A stretch of DNA of 64,000 bases, from positions 5,735,627 through 5,799,626 of the forward strand of contig NC_035448.2 of the NCBI RefSeq assembly GCF_002127325.2, in the 5' to 3' direction. This document shows, in pieces, positions 55,810 to 64,000 of the stretch. This DNA comes from Helianthus annuus. Taxonomy: Eukaryota > Streptophyta > Magnoliopsida > Asterales > Asteraceae. The notes under the pieces were generated by a model that searched no databases, was not told the DNA's origin, and worked only from the letters and a program-made list of their open reading frames with translations. Position 1 is the stretch's first letter; every line of letters begins with the position of its first letter. The position numbers and the translations under genes were made by a program.

Positions 55810-56857
55810 TATGGTGAGGGTTGTTATTAGTGGTTTCATATGATCATATCTCTTGACTCTTCGTATCATTGAGACTCTTCATATCATTGTGACATTCATT
55901 GTACTTTCTAATAAGTTCAAAACAGGAGACTTTGAATCTACTATTGCATAGCATGTAAAGATAGAAGTAGGGTAGAAGAAGAAAGGTAGTGGACTTGTTC
56001 TTTTTTTTCTTTGATCGGTGCTCAAACAATGTAGTTCTAGGATCTAGGAAGAGGGATATTAAGATTGGCCAAGAATGATTGAAGTTTTAAAGAAGAATGT
56101 AACTTTGGATTCGGTCTCATTTGGTAGGAAAAAAGTAAAGTGCAAAAAAGTATATAGCTTTGTTTTCTTGGTCGGTGGAAGAAGGTTGTTGAAGTGGGAG
56201 GTTTAACCCAGGTTTGATATTTTGTTTCATTTATCAGAAACTCTTTCTAGCCAAGGAGGGACAATCGCAGTAGGTGGCTCGAGTTCTTTCGGCAGAAAAA
56301 CTAACGGTTGTGGCGCGAAAGAGACGAAACATCAAGAGGATGAGGTATTCGTTTAATGACTTGACGACGACGCAGCTGGCGGTTGTTGTCTTGTTGGTGG
56401 TTGATACGCACCAAGTGCATATCTAGGAATAGTTTGACACTTTGGTGATACATGATCAAATATGGGTTGGATCTAAGAAAAGTCGAGATGGTCCGAAAGA
56501 CAGGGAACCAACATTGTTAATTGTGAAGGATGATATGTCCTTGATAAGATTAGGGGGTTGATTGTTGGACTAATCTTGTTATAGTTTAATACTTGGAGGG
56601 GTTAACTAGTAACTTCTATTTATGGACTTGTACTTTAAGTAAAATTATGAAGTCTTTATTTAGCGTTCGGTATGCAGGAACGAGAGGTGGAATAGAAGGG
56701 ACCATTGCGAGAGAATGAAGAAAAGAGTGTTTTGTTGATCGATGGAACGGAATCGCTCATTCCAAAATGCATTCCATTCCCTCAAAATCATTCCATCTCT
56801 CCCCTCTGTTTTTTTCCATTCCATTCCATTCCATCTCCGCCCTTTATTAACAACACC
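55810..56857. other. Intergenic sequence with a possible Copia LTR end
   Basis: Near 56535-56555 AGATTAGGGGGTTGAT is followed by TGTTGGACTAATCTTGTTAT, reminiscent of a Copia polypurine tract and LTR start, but only about 100 bp of LTR-like sequence follows. Clusters of CCATTCCATT occur near 56815. No gene is recognised. Confidence 0.35.
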
Positions 56858-57540
56858 ACAACCCACCAATGTTACCACCACCCACCACCACCACCGCCAC
56901 CAGCCGTCGTCATCCACCTCCGCCGCCACCCAGCGCCGTCACCGCTACCAATGTTGTTGCCACCAGCTCAGACCACCACCATCGCCGCCAACTGCTGCCA
57001 CCCACTGACGACACCGCCATTGCCAACACTGCCACTACGACCATCGCCGCCACCACCGCCCATCCGTCACTGGCGCTACCGCCACCCACCTCCGTCCCCA
57101 CCGCCACCGCCGCCACTGCCACCTCTGATCATCGCCGCCACCCACCGTCGTCGCTGCCACTTCTGATCACCGCTGCTACCCACCTCCGCCACCGCCATCG
57201 TTGCCACTTTCGATCACCGCCCCACCCACGTCCGCCACTGCCACCACCCACGTTCGCCACCCAACATCGTCGCTTCTACCTCCAATCATCGTCGCCACCC
57301 ACCTCCGCCACCGCTGTCCACCGTCACCGCCACCACGCATCGTCGGCGCCACTACCACCGCCCCACCACTATTGCCACCGCCACAATCACCACCCACCTC
57401 GTCGTCACCCACCACCACCACCGCTGTCACCACCCGCTGCCATCACCACCAACCATCGCCGCCACCCACCGCCGTCGGTACAATTGCCACCTATCACCAC
57501 CCACCATCATTGCCCACCACTGACTACCGTTATCCGATTT
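56858..57540. repeat. CCACC/CCGCC low-complexity tract
   Basis: About 680 bp of pyrimidine-rich, trinucleotide-like repeats (CCACCACCGCCACC, ACCGCCATCG variants). Stop-poor frames of up to 237 residues arise from composition alone and encode only simple Pro/Ser/Thr/His runs, so they are not called genes. Confidence 0.9.
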
Positions 57541-58299
57541 TATTCCTTCGTCTTTTCTTGCCAACCAAACAGCAAAACGTAATGATTCATTCCGTTCGCA
57601 CATGATAACCAAATAAGATATGGAATGGTAATGATCAGTTCCATTATCTCATCCATTCCATTTTACTATTTATTTCATTACCCCATATTAAACATTAGTC
57701 TTCTATTTTAATGGTTTATGTTTCTTATTTTCTAAGATGTTTGTTTAGTATAAATTGATGGTTAAGGTTAATATAATCCTTGAGATTTTTTAGTATATTA
57801 GTACAAACAAGTGGATCAAAGGTTTTCTATACAATAGAACCCGAACTAACATGTATACTTTAAAAATTGCTATACTGAATTTGACTATTCTTGTTCTAGA
57901 AAAAGGTGAATAAGCAAACGAAATTTAAAATTTAAAATAAAATAAAAAATTAAACCAATTCGTTTTGGATTTTGTGCTGAGACCAAAAATAAGCAAGCTG
58001 TGAAGTTCTTATTACAAAGTGGTCCAAACAGATTAAATATTTGTATATTCTTTTTATAATTATAAAAGCTCACAAATATAATAATCAGATTAAAAATAAA
58101 AATGTACATAATAAAGCATTTAACTAGCAAAAAGTAGATAAATTAGTTTTTTTTTTTTTATTGGGGGAACAGATACTTGGGAATTATTAGGAATCACAAG
58201 AGACAACCCACGAGGAGTATGCATTTGTGACGAAATTATTGTAGTTTTAATGTGACGAATGATTTATTTCCCAACAAGACAAGTTTGATGTTCGTGCAA
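57541..58299. other. AT-rich intergenic sequence
   Basis: No gene or bounded repeat recognised. Confidence 0.45.
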
Positions 58300-58302
58300 T
58301 TA

Positions 58303-58628
58303 GGCCGGAGGGTGTGGAGGCGTCACCGCAGCCACCTCACCTCTCATAACGCCTGGAGGGCGTCACCACCCACACCGTCGTCTTCAAGGAGGGGCGCCAT
58401 TGAAGGGGGCTTCACCATGGTAACGAGGAAGAAGCATGTGTTCAGGTGGGGCTCACCTGATTTCATCCAATCAAATCTTTTTTTTTAATTTTGTTTAATA
58501 CGTGGCTTTATCTTACACCCTGCAAGTTAAGGGAGGGCGTGATAAAGCTCTCTGACTGACGTGGATCCTACGTAGCGCTGACGTGTCCTTATAAAGCCCC
58601 TATGGGCTCCATCCCACACCCCATAGCC
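58303..58628. mobile_element. Tourist-like (PIF/Harbinger) MITE, target duplication TTA
   Basis: The 326-bp element has TIRs GGCCGGAGGGTGTGG and GGCTATGGGGTGTGG (11 of 15 matching) and TTA at 58300-58302 and 58629-58631. Its ends resemble those of the MITE at 55400. Confidence 0.85.
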
Positions 58629-58680
58629 TTACAACAAGATGCCTGGTGATGAGAATACGTCCTAGGTCGAATCGAATGCT

Positions 58681-59122
58681 TGATAAGTATAAGGTCGGAC
58701 CATTAGCGCAAGGGGCTGGTCGAACCTAGTGTCCCCTGTCAGAACGATTAACCAATAGGATCTTCCCTAACTAATTGGGGGCCCACAACTTTAACTACCT
58801 GACAGCGACTGGTCCGACCCTAACTAACTCGCCACGTCAGCACACCCAAAAAGTATAAATACCCCGCCAAGACCTCCATCAAAGGGTAATCGCTACTTTC
58901 TCTCTCTAAACTCTCCCTCTCTCTCACTGACTTACTTCTCCTCACAAATACTTATTCTCACGCCCGAGCTTGGTCACAGAGAGGCCCCCCTCCCTGTGAC
59001 GAGGCTAACGGTGTGTTTTCTTCCTTGTGATCTTGCAGGTCTCTGTCAAGGTCATCTAAAGTTCTGTTCATACCAGCTCGAACCAACTGGTTTTTGAGTC
59101 TTCACCTGGTTTTTTCACTTCA
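58681..59122 (+). repeat. Lone Tat-type LTR
   Basis: It starts TGATAAGTATAAGGTCGGAC, related to the TGAAGnGGTATGGTC start of the other Tat LTRs, has a TATA box GTATAAATAC (58853-58862), the TTATTCTCACGCC block, the leader hairpin, GCTAACGG and CTTGCAG, and ends near TTTTTCACTTCA. At 442 bp it is the shortest of the family here. No primer site or gag follows, so it is probably a solo LTR. The flanks ATGCT and TTGAC do not match, so the ends or the duplication have decayed. Confidence 0.75.
58973..59000 (+). promoter_or_regulatory. Conserved LTR leader hairpin (lone LTR)
   Basis: GTCACAG pairs with CTGTGAC, extended inward by GAGG/CCTC after one mismatch. The arms differ from elements 1 and 2 yet still pair. 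Confidence 0.7.
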
Positions 59123-59362
59123 TTGACTGCGACTTTTTTTAAAAGCATAGAAAAAAAATAAAGTTATTTGTTCAAATTTTACATCAATTAAATCCTAAAA
59201 GGTGTTGGTGTTTATTGTTCGGTTCATGTGTGATGAAACAATGGTTAACCGGGCAGGGTTAACACACTGGTCTCGTCAAGAAGGGTTAATCCCTTCCTCT
59301 CGAGGATCGCTGGCTGGATCACCGGTGGTTGATCTCCTGCACAAGGAAACAAGCCGTGACTC

Positions 59363-59400
59363 GTAACAAGGAGGATGGGGTGGGGGGTTCTCCTTGTTAC
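59363..59400 (-). promoter_or_regulatory. Conserved LTR leader hairpin (element 3)
   Basis: GTAACAAGGA and TCCTTGTTAC form a perfect 10-bp inverted pair with an 18-base C/G-rich loop. On the minus strand it follows TTCTCACGCCGGAG and precedes GAGTCACGG and a pyrimidine tract ending TGTGCAG, the same context as in the other LTRs. Confidence 0.75.
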
Positions 59401-59701
59401 CACTCTCCGGCGTGAGAATCAGTAGTTTGCTTGGGAAGCAAAGTAAGATAGTAGTAGTAGTGAGAGAGTTGTGAAGAGATACCTCAAACCTGGTTTGGGG
59501 TTGGTATTTATAGCCGAGGAGTGAAGGAGGAGGATGATGGATGGACTGACGACGTGCTGCACCTTTGCAGGTGTGTCAGGCTTGTCGGTTGTGGAGGTTA
59601 CGCCACGTCAGTCCATTGCTTACGTAGCTCTGACAGGTAACTGCCATTGGTGCCACTTGCACTGTGGTGTCAGTCCCACTTGTTGAGTGCGTAGGATGCG
59701 G

Positions 59702-60010
59702 ATGCGGTGCAAGCCGCATTGCTGCATGCGGTAACGTCTGAGGTTACCGCGTCTCCTACTTGTGATCAAGAAATACGCGAGATGCGGTGCTGGCCGCATC
59801 GTCGTCCGCGGAGACTATTTGCCTGCATCCCTTGTCGTGACGAAAATGCCCATATGGTGCGGTGCCAGCCGCACTGTTATGTTCATCTTCTTCTATGCCT
59901 AAGGTAAGGCTTTCTTGTATTGATAGAAGTGTTCACTGGACGCGGTGCGAGGCCGCATCGCTGTGAATACTTCCGTTTTCATACACCAGATGTGATGCTA
60001 TGTTGCATCA
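59702..60010. repeat. Five phased palindromes in the element 3 U3
   Basis: ATGCGG/CCGCAT (59702-59719), GATGCGG/CCGCATC (59781-59800), GTGCGG/CCGCAC (59857-59874), GCGG/CCGC (59942-59956) and TGATGC/GCATCA (59993-60010) are spaced about 80, 76, 83 and 53 bp. Sequence between them is not conserved. Confidence 0.75.
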
Positions 60011-60203
60011 CTCTACCGTTCTCATGTTCCATGTAAGTCCTCCTTCGTTACTAGATAGATTGAATTCAACCCTTGTGTCGACGCGTTTCTCGCGTGGGCA
60101 CAAGTAGGTTGTTAGCTGGTGGGGGTTTTGATAAGGGTAATGGTCACTCGCGGTCGATGTTGTCGCGAGATCTGGGACCATACCCCTTCAAGTCCCCCCA
60201 GTC

Positions 60204-61847
60204 TAGTGTTGCTGCCACATACAAGTTGTGTGTGGGAGGAGTACTGGACTATGGTGTTTGGAAGGTAGTTTGGAGTCTGGAGAAGATCCTAGACCATGTG
60301 GATGGTCTTTTCTGTATGTAAATCAAGCTGGAGGTCTGGAAGGGTCATCTGACGCCTCTTCCGTACCGGTGAAGGAATTTCGTCTGATGCGAAATTCTCG
60401 GCCGTTTTATGTCACCAGGTGGGTTGCCACCTGTTGTTGTGCCGAAGGTCTCTTGGAGACTTTGTTAGTAATGCTGCACAAACTTCGAACCAACCTCTGA
60501 GATGGTGGTTTGAAGGTATGCACAAGCTTTCAACCTCTGAGAGATGGTCTTGTCTTCAAACCACTTGTTGACGTGGTGCATGAAGAAGAAAAGAAACTTT
60601 GGATCAATCTCTGAGATCGGGATCAAAAGTAGTTGATGCTTGTAAGTGCTTTGCTCAAGCTCTATGTTCAGCATCTAGCCATGAGATGACGATCCCTTTT
60701 TTGTTGGGTTTTCGTGTTCGTCGTCATAGCTCTCTAGTAACCGCACGTCCTTTGCGGTTACCTCGTTGCGTCATTGTTGGCCATGTTTGGTCGAACAATG
60801 TAGATTCGTACTATGGGTAAATAAACATGGTCATAGGCAAGGGTATGCCCACCATTGTTTATTCTATGCAGCCCATAGGCGGGCAAACAAAGTCATAAGC
60901 AGACTTGTTACCGCTGTTCGGACGCTTGGTGTTCGACAAGGGCTTGTTTAGAGCGTTTATCTGCGTTCGTTTTGGAGCCACTTACCTTCCCGCTCCAATA
61001 CCGAGTTTGCCTTGTAGTAGCTTCGCTCGGTGATGTGGAGTGAGGTTGGCTCTTCCGTAGCAACCAGTCTGCGGAAGCTATGGTTATGTCCGTAGCTCCT
61101 CGTGAGTGTCTGCGGTTTTGCATTACCATATTCGCTCGAAGCGGGTGTGTTGCTCGGATGTAGCTCTTGAAGGTTCAGGAGTCAGGGTTGCTGATGTGCG
61201 CGCGCGTACATTCCCTTCCTTCTTTATGTTAAAGAAGGTGTTCATGTACCCTCTGCGGTTGTGAACCGGACAGGAGGGATTTGAAGCTTGAAGAGAATGA
61301 AGGCGATGCGGTTACCTGTGTCTGAGATGCGGTTCAGTCCAAAGAACAACGCTGGTTCTGAGCATCTGACACACCTGAACGGGCTCGTGTGTGTCATGTC
61401 CGCATATTCCACGTGTGCTCGTGGGTAGTGCGGATAGGTATTATACCCCCTTATAGTATAGAGATATATATTTTTACCTATTTTTAGGGGTATGTTAAAA
61501 AACGACATGCGGTATGGGTTATGGTGCGGTATACCAGAGAAACCGCATGCCGCTTATCATTGGATAATGTAGTCGCTTTTTGTTGCATACGTGGCTGATC
61601 TCACGTGTGAGTTGGTGGAAGTTGGTGAGATCTTCCTGGCATGTGCTGAAATGAAAGGACTTTTGCACTGCCCGAGGCATTAAATGCACTGTAGCAAAGA
61701 GTGTAAATGTCTCTTGTGTCAGGCGCGTGGGCGGCCACGCGCGCGTGATAACCGTCAGCGAAAACGGCGCTTGACACGTGGTGTCGCGCGATTCGTTCTT
61801 TTTGAACGTGATGATTCGTTTTCTCCCTCCGCATTAATTGCGATGGG
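60204..61847. other. 3' untranslated zone of element 3
   Basis: Lies between the polypurine tract and the aORF promoter. ATGCGGT-type phrases recur. No ORF with a recognisable family is present. Near 61768 the motif ACACGTGG (G-box core) lies about 80 bp upstream of the aORF TATA box. Confidence 0.5.
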
Positions 61848-61856
61848 TATATAAGG
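61848..61856 (+). promoter_or_regulatory. Promoter of the element 3 aORF
   Basis: TATATAAGG preceded by CGCATTAATTGCG and GATGGG, about 157 bp before the ATG at 62013. It is the counterpart of the element 1 aORF promoter. Confidence 0.7.
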
Positions 61857-62012
61857 GGAAACCGTTCGTGGTTTCCCCTCACTTGTTCGAAATTTCAAAA
61901 ATTTGCCGGTGAGAGAAAACTTGTTCTTTGTCTTCTCCGACGATATTTCTTGAAGTTCCGGTGAGGTTTTTAGTTTTTCCACTCACGTTCTTTTATTTCC
62001 TCGATATACCTG

Positions 62013-64000
62013 ATGGCTGAACCATCAAGTCCACACAATGTGGAGGGTGAAAACCCTGAACAACCGGTAGTGGTGGAGGAAGAAGAAGAGGGAGCCGCCG
62101 GTGGTGGTTTACCGGCGTTAAAGTGGACCAGGAAGAGCTTTGATCGTCTGCTTCTTGATGTCCAAATGTTCCCTGAATATGGGGCTTGCTACCCATCGGA
62201 GGGTGACACTGGTGCCGACGCTCCGGTCGGTTACGTGACCATGTGGGCGGACTTTTTTGGTGACTGCAATCTCCGGTTACCTTTGACCGTTTTTGTTGTC
62301 GAGGTTTTGGAGTGGTACAAGGTCCACATTTCTCAAGTGAGTCCGTTTGGTATGATCCGGATTCGAAATTTCGAATTCACCTTTCGTGCTCTTGGTATAG
62401 AGCCTACCGTTGGAGATTTCCGACGGTTTTATCAACTGACGATGTCCTTGGGGTTCTTTTCTTTCCGTCAGCGAGAGGGTAGTCCCAAGCTGATGACTCC
62501 TCCCAAGGGGTTGACGATGTGGAAAAAGAAGTTCTTCTACATCAAGGCTGCTGCCATTGTTGCAAAGATGACGTTTCGGAACGTGACCGAGACGATCATA
62601 GCAGAGACCATTGGGGTCCCTAGTGTGAAGACGGTGGAGTGGTTTCCGCAGTTGCAGACCATTGAGTCTGTGAAGTTGACCAACACCCAGTTGTGGGTGT
62701 TGCGCATGATGTTGACAAGGAGGAATAAGAGGTCGAAGCCCGTGGTGCGGGAGAAAAGTGGTGGTACGTACTTTTCATTTGTTTAGCTTTCTTATCCTTG
62801 TATGCGTTACTGACTTGTGCGTTTGTTATCAGAGGACGCTCCCGTATGGAGGATGTTTGCCCCGGATTTCCAGGGTCAGGTGGAAAAAGTTGTTTGTGCG
62901 GATGGCGAGGAGGAGTTTAATGTTATCATTCGAGATAACTTCCGGGTGCCTACTGAAGCCGCATTAGCAGTTGAGTTGCCGCGGGGCAAAGGTATGTTTA
63001 GGAATCCTTTATTCTTGTGATAATAATAATGGTTGCACTAACTCACCTCTTGCATGGTTTTCATGCAGGTGATCTTGGGGCCTTAGGGGACCCTGATGCG
63101 AAGGGTGTGCCTAAGAGGCAGACGGTGAAAGGCGTGCGCTTTCGCCAAAAGAAAATATCGGAGGTCCCTGTTGTGCCTCATTTGGTACCGCAGGCGGCAG
63201 GTATCTCTCACTCTTCTTTTCGTAGATACTTGGATTATGTGATAGTATCTGACACCCTTGAGGGTTTGGGTACAGCTGCGGGCTCGCAGTCTGGTGCTGG
63301 GAAAAGACCAGTAGAAGAGACGGCTGCTGGTGCCGGTGGACCGAAACGTCGGAGGTTGCAGTCTAAGAGGACTGTACCGACATCGAAGAAACCTGCGGTT
63401 ACTGTTGGTAAGTTTTGTTTAGTTGGTCTCAAGTGTTATGTATAACTTGTTTTGACAGCTATTTGACTTTGTTTTTGCAGAGCCTCAAGATGAAGATTTT
63501 TCTATCTTTGATGCTCCGGAGTCACCCCCTCGTGCCACGGGTGCGGGTGCGACTGAGGTACCCTCGACACCTCCTGCCAAGGTGGTGTCTGAGTCTACCG
63601 TGCGGAAGGAGGGTACCGCAGAGAATGTTGCGACCCAGATATTTGATACCGTTGACTCGTCCAACAATCTGATCTCTCCCAATGAGGGAGATAATTTGAG
63701 TGTGCGGTTTGCTGATACTGGGAAGCAACAGTCTGATGCCGAACCGCAAAAAACTGGTGCTGAAGTGCGGCAGCATGATGCTGAGCCGCGGAGGTCTCCT
63801 GCTGGTGAGAAGGGTACCGGTTCGTCTGCCGGTGGTGCGGGTTATGAAGGGCCTCCAATTCAGCCTGGGGAGTCTGAATTGGAGTATTACTACCGCACCT
63901 ATACCCAGGGTCGAAGTATTGTTTATCACCGACCCCCCTGGACTGTTATGCAGGGGATGATATTTCCAACGACCCTTCGGCATGTAAGGAGATTCTGGGT
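62013..64000 (+). CDS. aORF of element 3, 3' end outside window
   Basis: Predicted exons 62013-62763, 62833-62991, 63069-63407 and 63481 to beyond 64000, all GT-AG and joining in frame. The N-terminal domain (GYVTMWADFFGDCNLRLP, VHISQVSPFGMIRIRNFEF, MWKKKFFYIKAAAI) aligns with that of the element 1 aORF along its length. Exon 3 holds RRYLDYVIVSDTLEGLG and exon 4 has ELEYYYRTYTQGR, similar to the element 2 protein. It is antisense to its element. Function is unknown; the family is the Pfam group labelled putative gypsy type transposon. The protein is intact as far as seen. Confidence 0.87.

Larger units (their letters stand above)
59231..60190 (-). repeat. 3' LTR of element 3
   Basis: 960 bp. 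On the minus strand it starts TGAAGGGGTATGGTCCC and ends CATTGTTTCATCA. TATA box TATAAATA at 59505-59512 (minus). The leader hairpin is at 59363-59400. The U3 half contains five short GC-rich palindromes between 59702 and 60010. Confidence 0.9.
59231..64000 (-). mobile_element. Tat/Retand-like element 3, minus strand, 3' part only
   Basis: Read on the minus strand the window shows the 3' LTR (59231-60190), its polypurine tract (60191-60203), the 3' untranslated zone with the aORF promoter, and the aORF, which is antisense to the element and therefore on the plus strand. gag-pol and the 5' LTR would lie beyond 64000. The end TGATGAAACAATGGTTAAC matches the inverted end of the element 1 LTR (TGTTGAAACAATGGTTAAC). 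The base run before it is ATGTG, the expected target duplication, whose partner is outside the window. Confidence 0.9.

Noticed and set aside
55834..56540. Possible Copia internal coding region before the TGTTGGA motif
   Set aside because: No RNase H or integrase residues could be read in any frame; only the motif itself suggests Copia.
56660..57612. Proline/histidine-rich ORFs up to 237 residues
   Set aside because: They follow from CCACC/CCGCC composition; equally long frames exist on the other strand, and the codons form simple runs.
58681..59230. Lone LTR as the 5' LTR of element 3
   Set aside because: It is in the opposite orientation to element 3, differs in sequence, and is followed by AT-rich DNA without primer site or gag.

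Overview
The window is nuclear DNA of a flowering plant. The evidence is spliced genes with GT-AG introns, a single-exon organelle-type PPR gene, Tat-type Ty3/gypsy retrotransposons, tRNA-derived SINEs and many small terminal-inverted-repeat elements in AT-rich intergenic DNA. The repeat flavour looks eudicot and resembles Asteraceae, but the species cannot be fixed from the sequence alone.

Layout. 1-7 kb holds Helitron-type ends, a degenerate minisatellite and four TIR elements. At 7.1-7.5 kb lies a two-exon relic of an apyrase gene. 8.8-10.4 kb (minus) is an intact P-type PPR gene. 13.96-18.66 kb (minus) is an adenine phosphoribosyltransferase gene whose seven exons join into a clean 206-residue protein; its two large introns carry several TE insertions and internal duplications. 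20.1-21.6 kb is a PIF/Harbinger element whose transposase has lost its catalytic core. 22-26.4 kb has two SINEs with long target-site duplications, a (TAA)n tract and another Helitron-like end.

26.6-38.8 kb is a complete, very young Tat/Retand-like element (650/651 identical LTR positions, 5-bp target duplication AGAAC). It has an open gag-pol, a spliced antisense gene (aORF) with its own TATA box, and an array of 48-bp repeats before the 3' LTR. 41.3-44.2 kb looks like a lone gypsy LTR. 45.3-55.0 kb is a second Tat element inserted in a Helitron-like repeat; its gag-pol is open but a deletion has removed the start of the aORF and all but 28 bp of the 3' LTR, leaving the target duplication AGTAT intact. 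58.3-59.1 kb has a Tourist-like MITE and a lone related LTR. 59.2 kb to the end is a third Tat element on the minus strand, seen from its 3' LTR into its aORF; its gag-pol lies outside the window.

The most interesting system is this Tat family. Four diverged LTRs share a leader hairpin whose arms differ in sequence but still pair, followed by a branch-point-like motif and a 3' splice site. The aORFs share a promoter architecture and a DYV(I/V)(I/V)SD motif, and are arranged convergently with gag-pol. The host genes seen (APRT, PPR, apyrase relic) are unrelated to one another; no operon-like logic applies.
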